A stretch of 64,000 bases of DNA from an uncultured Psychroserpens sp. (GTDB taxonomy: Bacteria; Bacteroidota; Bacteroidia; Flavobacteriales; Flavobacteriaceae), in contig NZ_CANLNS010000005.1 in NCBI RefSeq assembly GCF_947492715.1, positions 124,001 to 188,000 on the forward strand, given 5' to 3'. Position numbers and translations under genes: made by a program. Below, piece after piece: positions 33,462-41,151 of the stretch. Under the pieces are notes generated by a model. The model did no database searches and was not told the DNA's origin. It worked only from the letters and a program-made list of their open reading frames with translations. The stretch's first letter is position 1. Every line of letters begins with the position of its first letter.

Positions 33462-34904
33462 TTAAACCAAAAGATCCTTTGCAAAAGACTCACATAAGGT
33501 TAAGGTTTCTTTGACATCCTTAAGTGTTGTTCTTGGGTTTATTAAACACATTCTCAAAACAATTTGACCTTGTAAAACAGTTGTTACCAAAAGTGCTTCT
33601 CTAGAGGCTAATACTTTTTGAGATATTTCCTGATTAATCTGATCTAATTTTTTTTCTGAAAACGACTTTTTAATAGGGTTATATCTAAAATTTATTACAG
33701 CTAATGTAGCTGGAGATATCACTTCCCAATTAGGGCTTTTTCTTAAGTGACTCTCAGTGAGTTCGGCTAAATTAATTGAATAAGTTATTGCATTTCTAAA
33801 GGCATCAAGACCAAATGTTTTCATTGATATATAGAATTTCAATGCCCTAAATCGTCTTGTTAGTTGAATACCATGATCATAAAAATTTATTTCGGAAGTA
33901 TTACCTTCAACATCTCTAAGGTATTCAGGTTTTTCGCTAAACGTATTGCTAAGCCATTTGTGATTACGTATGAGGAGGCAACCCATTTCATAAGGCTGAA
34001 ACAACCATTTGTGAGGATCAATGGTGAGTGAGTTTGCTTTTTCTATGCCTTTTAATGCTTGCTTTCCTTTTTGAGATAACATAGCCGCACCACCGTAAGC
34101 GCCATCAATATGAAACCATAGTTTTTCGGTTTTGCAAATGGCTGCTATAGCGTCTAATGGATCAATACTTCCTGTATTAGTTGTTCCGGCCGAAGCAATA
34201 ATACAGAAAGGTTGAAACCCTTCTAGTCTGTCTTTTGCAATGGCGTTTTTTAATTTATTAATTGCCATTTTAAATTCTAAATCTGTCGGAATAATTCTAA
34301 CCTGTTCTTTTTTAAAACCAAGTACTCTTATTGCTTTTATATTAGAAGAATGCGCCTGATCGGACATATAAATAACGGCCTTAGAAAAATCGTCTCCACA
34401 ATGTTGTCTTCTAGCGGTTACCAGAGCTGTTAAATTAGCCATTGAACCACCACTTGTAAATATACCACCACCCTTTTTAGTTGGAAATTTAAATAATTTT
34501 AGTAGCCAATTCATGGTGATTATTTCAATTTCTGCAGCTGCAGGAGAAGCTACCCATCCTCCCGAAAAAATATTGAACCCTGTTGCGAGTGTATCGGCCA
34601 TTACACTAACGAAGTTACTAGGCCCAGGTACAAAAGAATATGATTTAGGATGAGATACAATATTACTGTTAGGCAAAATTTTTGTGGTCACAATATCTAA
34701 GATATCCTGATAATGTGTTTCTTTTTCTGGGATGTCACTATTAAAAAGTAGGTCCATTTCTTTTCTAGATGCATAGGCTACTGGTTTTTTTAAATGTTCT
34801 GTATCAAAATGTTCCACGATGGCATCAATAACTTGATAACCATAACGTTTCATATCATCTTTGGATAATTGTAATGTATTGGTTTTAACCTGAGATTTAG
34901 ACAT
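33462..34904 (-). CDS. PLP-dependent group II amino acid decarboxylase family protein
   Basis: 480 residues of the aromatic-L-amino-acid/glutamate decarboxylase fold. The PLP lysine lies in DPHKWLFQP, with HIDGAYGG (Asp and His of the pyridine site) and TSGGSMANL upstream. Start at 34904. The substrate cannot be read from sequence; glutamate, tyrosine/DOPA, histidine or diaminobutyrate are all possible. It follows the TauE-like gene by 20 bases at the end of the cbb3 cluster, so it may be read through from it. A link to acid or redox homeostasis at low oxygen is speculative. Confidence 0.88.
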   Translation of the reverse strand: MSKSQVKTNTLQLSKDDMKRYGYQVIDAIVEHFDTEHLKKPVAYASRKEMDLLFNSDIPEKETHYQDILDIVTTKILPNSNIVSHPKSYSFVPGPSNFVSVMADTLATGFNIFSGGWVASPAAAEIEIITMNWLLKLFKFPTKKGGGIFTSGGSMANLTALVTARRQHCGDDFSKAVIYMSDQAHSSNIKAIRVLGFKKEQVRIIPTDLEFKMAINKLKNAIAKDRLEGFQPFCIIASAGTTNTGSIDPLDAIAAICKTEKLWFHIDGAYGGAAMLSQKGKQALKGIEKANSLTIDPHKWLFQPYEMGCLLIRNHKWLSNTFSEKPEYLRDVEGNTSEINFYDHGIQLTRRFRALKFYISMKTFGLDAFRNAITYSINLAELTESHLRKSPNWEVISPATLAVINFRYNPIKKSFSEKKLDQINQEISQKVLASREALLVTTVLQGQIVLRMCLINPRTTLKDVKETLTLCESFAKDLLV

Positions 34905-34924
34905 AGTTTGTTTTTAAAGTAATC

Positions 34925-35626
34925 TTAATGGCAATCTATGGCACTAGAGGCCATTTCAACAATAGGAGCGGGAGATAGAAAAGGAATTCCTAATCCCATA
35001 CCGCGAATAATAAACAATAATCCCATAAAGATAACAAAAATTGGAACGGCTTTTTGAATGCGTTGTTTGACTGTCGAGTTAAGGAATTTACCAATATAAA
35101 TAGCACTTGTCATTAGAGGTATTGTCCCTAATCCAAATAATACCATATAGAAACTACTATGTAAGGCATTCTGAGTTGAAAGAGAAGCTATAACGGCCAT
35201 GTAGACTAATCCACAAGGTAGAAACCCATTTAAAAACCCAATTGTAAGAAAGGTGTCTGGTGTTTTTTTCTTTAAGGCTTGACCTAGAGACGATTTGACT
35301 TTTGAGATTAATAGAAATATAGGTTTGGAAGCATTATATCTATTAAAGATTCTTGCAGGAATAAGCACGATAACAATCATTAATGCTCCAATTAGTATTG
35401 ATAATTGTTGTTGTATGCCGAAGAGGTATAAACCTTTTCCAACAAGTCCAAAAGCCAAGCCAATAAGACTGTAAGCAAGAAGTCTTCCAAAATGATAGAT
35501 AAGAATTTGAAGTGCCTTTTTTGCAGAATTGTTTCTGTCTACTGGTAACATAAAGGCAATAGGGCCGCACATACCTATGCAGTGAAAACTACCTAAAAGA
35601 CCAAATATGACTGCAGACCAAAGCAT
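34925..35626 (-). CDS. TauE/SafE-like membrane protein of the cbb3 cluster
   Basis: 233 residues with six membrane helices. The N-terminus GSFHCIGMCGPIAF, with paired cysteines, and GFLNGFLPCGLVY are the signature of the UreH/CcoH-like branch that is often encoded with fixGHI genes. It probably assists copper or heme insertion into the cbb3 oxidase, possibly as a metal transporter (inference from position). It follows fixH with a 10-base gap. The C-terminus holds a CH pair that may bind metal. Confidence 0.85.
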   Translation of the reverse strand: MLWSAVIFGLLGSFHCIGMCGPIAFMLPVDRNNSAKKALQILIYHFGRLLAYSLIGLAFGLVGKGLYLFGIQQQLSILIGALMIVIVLIPARIFNRYNASKPIFLLISKVKSSLGQALKKKTPDTFLTIGFLNGFLPCGLVYMAVIASLSTQNALHSSFYMVLFGLGTIPLMTSAIYIGKFLNSTVKQRIQKAVPIFVIFMGLLFIIRGMGLGIPFLSPAPIVEMASSAIDCH

Positions 35627-35636
35627 AATTTATATG

Positions 35637-36083
35637 TTAGTAGACGATCTCTTTTTTGTAGAGATATGATTTTCCTCTATATTGCCAATCTACTTTAATG
35701 TTCCAGCGACCATCTAACAAACGTTTGTCAGGTATGAGCAAATTGTGATTAGACAATGAAATTGCAGTTTCAAAGTCTACATGTTCATTAGATGGTCTAT
35801 ATAGGAACACTTTTCCAGTGATTTGATTAATATCCATAGATTTTGGAAAACAAATTTCTAATCCTTGTTCTGTTCGTTTCCAAAAGATGTTTGTTTCTAA
35901 ATTTTTGGCATTAGTCTCTTTGTCAATATCATTTTGATATTCTAGTTCTGCTTTGTAGTAATCCTCGGTTACTAGTGAGGTATTATACTTTTTAGATGTA
36001 TTCATATTAATTACAAAATACATGATGAAGCTAATAAAACCAATGAAGGCTAATACGATTCCTGTTCCCCAATTTAATTTCAT
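35637..36083 (-). CDS. ccoH: FixH family cytochrome oxidase assembly protein
   Basis: 148 residues: a short cytoplasmic end (MKLNWGTG), one membrane helix (about 8-27) and a periplasmic beta-rich domain ending in GRWNIKVDWQYRGK, the layout of FixH/CcoH. It is required for maturation of cbb3 oxidase and contacts CcoN in other bacteria. It sits between ccoG and the TauE-like gene, with gaps of 11 and 10 bases. Confidence 0.88.
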   Translation of the reverse strand: MKLNWGTGIVLAFIGFISFIMYFVINMNTSKKYNTSLVTEDYYKAELEYQNDIDKETNAKNLETNIFWKRTEQGLEICFPKSMDINQITGKVFLYRPSNEHVDFETAISLSNHNLLIPDKRLLDGRWNIKVDWQYRGKSYLYKKEIVY

Positions 36084-36094
36084 AATACTAAGTT

Positions 36095-37519
36095 TTAGTT
36101 ATAAGTTCTTGGACCTGAAAAACTAACAGTTGTGGTTTCTATAATTTGATTTTCACTATACACTTCAATCATAATTTTAATCGTTTCATCGGTGAGTTCA
36201 CGCTTATTAATTTCTATAAATAACGTGCCTTCAGCCAGTCCTTGAGCAGGAATTTCGAACGTTTCAGATGTTGAAACTGGTTTTATTTCGCCTATATGCT
36301 TACGCAATTTAAACCTCACATTACGTATTGTGTCTGTTGTTTTATTTATTAATTTATAGGTGTATACATTGCTAACAATTTGATTTTCTTTTAATTGATA
36401 TGTTTGTCCTGGGAGCTTCAAAATTTTGGCTTCAACTTCATTTCTCAATAGAAGTAATCCAGAGAGAATTCCAATTAAAATAATAAGGACGGCAGTATAA
36501 CCTTTAAGGCGAGGCGTGAACTTGAAAGTTTTTTTCTTTTCAATATTATCTTCGCTGGCGTATCTAATTAAACCTTTAGGTAAATTGATACTGTCCATTA
36601 TATGGTCGCATTCGTCAATACAAGCAGTACAGTTAACACATTCTAGTTGTGTGCCATTTCTGATATCAATTCCTGTTGGACATACATGCACGCATTGTAA
36701 ACAGTCGATGCAGTCGCCATGACCTAGTTCTTGCCTATTTTCATTTTTCCTAAATTTCTTACGACCACTTTCACCTTCACCGCGTTTATGATCGTAGGCA
36801 ACAACTATAGATTTATTATCAAGCAGAACACCTTGCAATCTGCCATACGGACAAGCGATAATGCAAACTTGTTCTCTAAACCAAGCGAAGACAAAATAGA
36901 ATACTCCTGTGAAAATAATTAATGGAAATAAGGTACTCAAGTGTTCAAATGGCCCATCTACTACGTATCTAATAAGTTTATCGCTACCTATAACATAGGC
37001 TAGGAATACATTGGCGATTAGGAATGAAATAATCAAAAAAACCAACCATTTGATTAGACGTTTTTTGATTTTTTCGGTATTCCATTTTTGTCTATCCAAC
37101 TTTCGTTGTTTATTTCTGTCACCTTCAATCCAATATTCTATTCTACGGAAAACCATTTCCATAAAAATGGTCTGCGGGCAAACCCACCCGCAAAAAATTC
37201 GCCCAAACCCAACGGTAAATAGTGTTACAAATACAACACCAATAAGCATTGAAATTACAAATAAATAAAAGTCTTGAGGCCAAAACGGAAAACCAAAAAT
37301 ATTAAATCGACGCTCTAAAACGTTAAACAGTAAGAATTGATTACCATTAACTTTTATGAAAGGTGCTGCGAACAAAAAAGCTAAAAGTAGATAGCTAACG
37401 ATCTTCCGTTTTTCGTAATAGCGTCCGCTTGGTTTTTTTGGATACACCCAAGCACGTTTCCCCTCATCGGTAACAGTACCAATAGAATCTCTAAATGTCT
37501 CGTTTTCGGGTGTTTCCAT
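36095..37519 (-). CDS. ccoG: cbb3 oxidase accessory protein CcoG (FixG), polyferredoxin-like
   Basis: 474 residues with about five membrane helices. Two cysteine clusters, CIDCLQCVHVCPTGIDI and CVNCTACIDECDHIM, are intact 4Fe-4S ferredoxin motifs on the cytosolic side; GWVCPQTIF and CIIACPYGR lie near membrane helices. A C-terminal immunoglobulin-like domain (about 350-470) faces the periplasm. CcoG reduces Cu(II) for oxidase assembly. The gene starts 2 bases after the ccoP stop. Confidence 0.95.
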   Translation of the reverse strand: METPENETFRDSIGTVTDEGKRAWVYPKKPSGRYYEKRKIVSYLLLAFLFAAPFIKVNGNQFLLFNVLERRFNIFGFPFWPQDFYLFVISMLIGVVFVTLFTVGFGRIFCGWVCPQTIFMEMVFRRIEYWIEGDRNKQRKLDRQKWNTEKIKKRLIKWLVFLIISFLIANVFLAYVIGSDKLIRYVVDGPFEHLSTLFPLIIFTGVFYFVFAWFREQVCIIACPYGRLQGVLLDNKSIVVAYDHKRGEGESGRKKFRKNENRQELGHGDCIDCLQCVHVCPTGIDIRNGTQLECVNCTACIDECDHIMDSINLPKGLIRYASEDNIEKKKTFKFTPRLKGYTAVLIILIGILSGLLLLRNEVEAKILKLPGQTYQLKENQIVSNVYTYKLINKTTDTIRNVRFKLRKHIGEIKPVSTSETFEIPAQGLAEGTLFIEINKRELTDETIKIMIEVYSENQIIETTTVSFSGPRTYN

Positions 37520-37521
37520 AA

Positions 37522-38478
37522 CTATTGTTCTATTGTACTAATAGAATCTGTTTCTTTTTCAATTATTTTGGTTTCTAGGTTTGATTCTTCTTCGGAAGAT
37601 GTTTCATTATCCCATATTTCACCATCTGGAGCTTTTGGCTCAGCAGGAGTTGTCCCTTGGAATTGAAGAAGATAACTAGATACTTGAGCAATTTCCGCAG
37701 GACTTAAACTTTGGTTCCATGCAATCATACCTTTACCATCACGACCGCCATCAGAAACAGTTTTAAATACATTGTTGATGCCGCCACCTAGTATCCAATA
37801 TTTGTCGGTTAGGTTTGGGCCAATTCCACCGCCACCATCTGCTGCGTGACAGGCTACACAGTTGGTTTCAAAAATTTTCTTTCCGTTTGCCAAATCTGAC
37901 GCTTCTGTCAATACTGTTACAGTATTAAAATCAACCAAGTTTTTTGCGTTCTTTTTGTATTCTTCGAGTTCAATCTTTGCTTGTGCAATATTAGCTTCAA
38001 GTTCTTGATATTGATCGGCACCATTAAAGATGTGATACTTTGCCATATATACAAATCCGAAAATAATGGATGCATAAAAGCCATAGAGCCACCAAGGTGG
38101 TAAATCGTTATCTAATTCTTTAATACCATCATAGTTGTGATCTAATATGATATCATGTTCTTCTTCAATTGGTTTTTGTCCTAAGGATTTTTTATAGAGT
38201 TTTTTAATCCAAGCAATAAATTTCGGTGGAGCAGATCTCTTAGCGTCATATCTTAATTTGGCTTCTGCATCCAAGCTCTGATATAAAACATTGTCTAAAG
38301 AACTCACAATACCTTCTATAGCGACTAACACAAGTAAAACCAATACTAAGAAGAGTGATATTAATGGTTCGGCTATAAAGGCCGGTTCATCGCCAGAATC
38401 TATGACATATTCTGTAAGTGCAAAAATGGTAAAAAATACAACTGGTATTCTTATCCAAGAAGGGATGTGATGTCTCAT
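37522..38478 (-). CDS. ccoP: cbb3 cytochrome oxidase subunit CcoP, mono-heme form
   Basis: 318 residues: N-terminal cbb3 anchoring domain with two membrane helices (about 8-25, 35-58 and a third at 130-147), a heme-free middle region, then one cytochrome c domain (about 200-285) with the single heme motif CVACH and Met ligand region GMIAWNQ. The usual proteobacterial CcoP has two hemes, so one is missing here. An acidic tail follows. The start overlaps ccoQ by four bases (38475-38478). Confidence 0.93.
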   Translation of the reverse strand: MRHHIPSWIRIPVVFFTIFALTEYVIDSGDEPAFIAEPLISLFLVLVLLVLVAIEGIVSSLDNVLYQSLDAEAKLRYDAKRSAPPKFIAWIKKLYKKSLGQKPIEEEHDIILDHNYDGIKELDNDLPPWWLYGFYASIIFGFVYMAKYHIFNGADQYQELEANIAQAKIELEEYKKNAKNLVDFNTVTVLTEASDLANGKKIFETNCVACHAADGGGGIGPNLTDKYWILGGGINNVFKTVSDGGRDGKGMIAWNQSLSPAEIAQVSSYLLQFQGTTPAEPKAPDGEIWDNETSSEEESNLETKIIEKETDSISTIEQ

Positions 38479-38660
38479 AGTTCTGATGGGTTTTGGTTAT
38501 CTAACGGAATGTTACTCACTCTTGTGATATAGTCTTTTTTTGCAGTAATTACCCACCAAAATAAGATGACAAAAAAACTGAAAAATATGACTAAGGAGAT
38601 CAAAGGATAGATTTCTATTCCAGTGATGCTTTCCATATGGTTTTTTACAAATTTTAGCAT
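38475..38660 (-). CDS. ccoQ: cbb3 oxidase small subunit CcoQ
   Basis: 61 residues with one membrane helix (about 18-40) and a charged C-terminus ending NPSEL, typical for CcoQ/FixQ, which stabilises the interaction of CcoP with the core. It lies 3 bases after the ccoNO stop and overlaps ccoP by 4 bases. Confidence 0.85.
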   Translation of the reverse strand: MLKFVKNHMESITGIEIYPLISLVIFFSFFVILFWWVITAKKDYITRVSNIPLDNQNPSEL

Positions 38661-38663
38661 GAT

Positions 38664-40868
38664 CTATTTGTTTTCTGTAGTTTTTGATTCGTCTAAGTCG
38701 GAAACCTTTATATCTGTTCCTAATCTTTGCAGATAGGCGATAACAGCAATAATTTCACGGTTTTTCATTTCAATATAAGTTTCACCTTTGGCTAATGCTT
38801 CTTTTTTACCTTCAATAAATGATGAGGCTAAATCTGGATCTTCTTTGAGGTTTTCAACAATTCCTTCGGCTTGAGTTTCCATATGCTGTAAGGCATTATT
38901 AATCTCTTCATCTGTATATGGCACTCCTAATTTCACCATAGCTTTCATTTTAGATTCCGTTAAAGATTTATCCAATCCGTTTCTTATGAGCCATTGGTAT
39001 GCTGGCATAATAGAACCTGGAGAAATATCCTGCGGATCATACATGTGTTTAAAGTGCCATGAGTCTGTATACTTTTTACCGATACGATGAAGATCAGGTC
39101 CAGTACGTTTACTTCCCCAAAGGAAAGGATGATCATAAACGAACTCTCCTGCTTTCGAGTATTCTCCATAACGAGCAACTTCATTTCTAAATGGTCTTAC
39201 CATTTGTGAGTGACAACCAACACAACCTTCTCTAATGTAAATGTCTCTACCTTCGAGTTCTAAAGGTGTATATGGTTTTACGCTGGTTATTGTTGGAATG
39301 TTGGACTTAACCAATAAGGTTGGAACGATTTGTACGATACCACCAATTAAGATAGCGATTGTAGCAAAAATGGTAAGTTTTATAGGTTTACGTTCTAACC
39401 ATGTATGCCATCCTTCTCCAGCTACACGCTTTTTAGAAACACGTTTGAGTGCAGCTGCTTCTGCCAATTCATCATTTACTTTACTACCATTTTTTATAGT
39501 GATTACAACATTTACAATCATGATGATCATTCCAGTTATAAACAATGTGCCTCCAATAGCTCGCATCCAATACATTGGCATAATTGCCGTAACAGTTTCT
39601 AAGAAATTACCATACTCTAATCGACCGTCTGGACTAAATTGTTTCCACATAGCCCATTGCTGAAAACCAGCTACATACATTGGTAGAGCGTAGAAAATTA
39701 TACCTAGAGTGCCTATCCAAAAATGTAAATTAGCTAATGCTAACGAATGAAGTTTTGTTTTAAATAGCTTCGGAACTAAAAAGTAAATCATTCCAAAGGT
39801 TAGAAACCCATTCCATGCTAGAGCGCCAACGTGAACGTGTGCAATAATCCAATCCGTAAAGTGTGCCATAGCATTCATACTTTTAAGGGATAGCATTGGA
39901 CCTTCAAATGTTGCCATGCCATAGCCTGTAATAGCAACAACCATAAATTTCAACACAGGATCAGTTCGCACTTTATCCCAAGCACCACGAAGTGTTAGGA
40001 GCCCATTAATCATCCCTCCCCACGATGGCATTAATAGCATTACTGAAAATGCTACACCGAGATTTTGAGCCCATCCAGGAAGTGAGGTATATAGTAAGTG
40101 GTGAGGTCCAGCCCAAATGTAAATAAAGATAAGTGACCAGAAATGGACTATTGATAATCGATAGGAATATATTGGTCTATTAGCAGCTTTAGGTACAAAA
40201 TAATACATCAACCCTAAAAATGGAGTTGTTAAGAAAAAAGCAACTGCATTATGACCATACCACCATTGTACTAAAGCATCTTGAACACCAGCGTAAACCG
40301 AGTAACTTTTAAGTCCGCTCACTGGCAATTCTAAACTATTAAATATATGAAGTACGGCAACGGTAACAAATGTAGCGAGGTAAAACCAAATGGCTACATA
40401 TAGATGGCGCTGTCTTCTTTTAAGAATGGTACCAATTAAGTTCCAACCAAAAACGACCCAAATAACAGCAATAGCAATATCAAAAGGCCATTCTAATTCG
40501 GCATATTCTTTGGAAGTTGTATAGCCTAAGGGCAATGTGATTGCTGCGCCAACAATGATGAGTTGCCAGCCCCAAAAATTAATTTTACTCAAGGTGTCGT
40601 TAAACATTCTTGCTTTTAATAAACGCTGTGTTGAATAATAAACACCAGCAAAAATGGCGTTTCCAACAAAAGCAAAAATCACAGCATTTGTATGTAATGG
40701 CCTTAATCTTCCAAAACTTAACCAAGAAATACCGTCGGTCATATTTGGGAATAGAAACATAAATGCTAATAGTAATCCTATTAACATTCCTACAACTCCC
40801 CAAAGCATGGTTGCGTAGAGGAAATTTTTAACGATTTTGTTATCGTAATGAAACTGTTGAACTTCCAT
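38664..40868 (-). CDS. ccoNO: fused cbb3 oxidase subunits CcoN and CcoO
   Basis: 734 residues. Residues ~1-480 are CcoN: twelve or so membrane helices with the histidines for hemes b and CuB (e.g. PLHTNAVIF, QWWYGHNAVAFF, AHVHVGALAWNG). After a linker with a membrane helix (about 505-525), residues ~530-734 are CcoO with one heme c site CVGCHSQM and the DLHRIG and GSIMPAYQW features. CcoN/CcoO fusion is typical of Bacteroidetes. The enzyme reduces oxygen with high affinity. Confidence 0.96.
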   Translation of the reverse strand: MEVQQFHYDNKIVKNFLYATMLWGVVGMLIGLLLAFMFLFPNMTDGISWLSFGRLRPLHTNAVIFAFVGNAIFAGVYYSTQRLLKARMFNDTLSKINFWGWQLIIVGAAITLPLGYTTSKEYAELEWPFDIAIAVIWVVFGWNLIGTILKRRQRHLYVAIWFYLATFVTVAVLHIFNSLELPVSGLKSYSVYAGVQDALVQWWYGHNAVAFFLTTPFLGLMYYFVPKAANRPIYSYRLSIVHFWSLIFIYIWAGPHHLLYTSLPGWAQNLGVAFSVMLLMPSWGGMINGLLTLRGAWDKVRTDPVLKFMVVAITGYGMATFEGPMLSLKSMNAMAHFTDWIIAHVHVGALAWNGFLTFGMIYFLVPKLFKTKLHSLALANLHFWIGTLGIIFYALPMYVAGFQQWAMWKQFSPDGRLEYGNFLETVTAIMPMYWMRAIGGTLFITGMIIMIVNVVITIKNGSKVNDELAEAAALKRVSKKRVAGEGWHTWLERKPIKLTIFATIAILIGGIVQIVPTLLVKSNIPTITSVKPYTPLELEGRDIYIREGCVGCHSQMVRPFRNEVARYGEYSKAGEFVYDHPFLWGSKRTGPDLHRIGKKYTDSWHFKHMYDPQDISPGSIMPAYQWLIRNGLDKSLTESKMKAMVKLGVPYTDEEINNALQHMETQAEGIVENLKEDPDLASSFIEGKKEALAKGETYIEMKNREIIAVIAYLQRLGTDIKVSDLDESKTTENK

Positions 40869-40878
40869 AATAATTTAA

Positions 40879-41064
40879 TTAGTCTTTTTTTGTTTTAACA
40901 GATGGTTTTGGTTGCTCTTTTATAAGTTCGTCTTCAAAAAGCATTCTAACGGAAGGCGTATAGCTGTCATCAAACTGTCCTTTTTTTACTGCAGTTATAA
41001 ATGCAATAAAAAACACAAGAGCAACAACAATGCTGATACTTAGCAAAATATATATAACACTCAT
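40879..41064 (-). CDS. ccoS: cbb3 oxidase maturation protein CcoS
   Basis: 61 residues with an N-terminal membrane helix (about 3-24) and the sequence GQFDDSYTPSVRMLFED, the FDD-type signature of CcoS. It is needed for heme and copper insertion into cbb3 oxidase. First gene of the operon ccoS-ccoNO-ccoQ-ccoP-ccoG-fixH-TauE. A perfect Fnr box lies 47 bases upstream. Confidence 0.92.
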   Translation of the reverse strand: MSVIYILLSISIVVALVFFIAFITAVKKGQFDDSYTPSVRMLFEDELIKEQPKPSVKTKKD

Positions 41065-41084
41065 ACCTATTAGAAGTTATGGTT

Positions 41085-41132
41085 CAAAATTACATTCGAA
41101 TGGAGTCTTAAAACATGACTTATATCATGTTT
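41085..41132 (-). promoter_or_regulatory. Fnr-type box and -7 element of the cbb3 operon
   Basis: AAACATGA-CTTATA-TCATGTTT (41111-41132) is a perfect dyad with 8-base arms. On the minus strand TAATTTTG (41092-41085) is an exact -7 element. The box centre 41121.5 is 41.5 bases upstream of the expected start at about 41080. This marks the cco operon as a direct target of the adjacent Crp/Fnr regulator (inference). Confidence 0.8.
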
Positions 41133-41151
41133 GAGAAATAATTTTCCGTTT

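Noticed and set aside
39241-39663. 140-codon plus-strand frame inside ccoNO
   Set aside because: Antisense to conserved membrane helices of the oxidase; no start signal.
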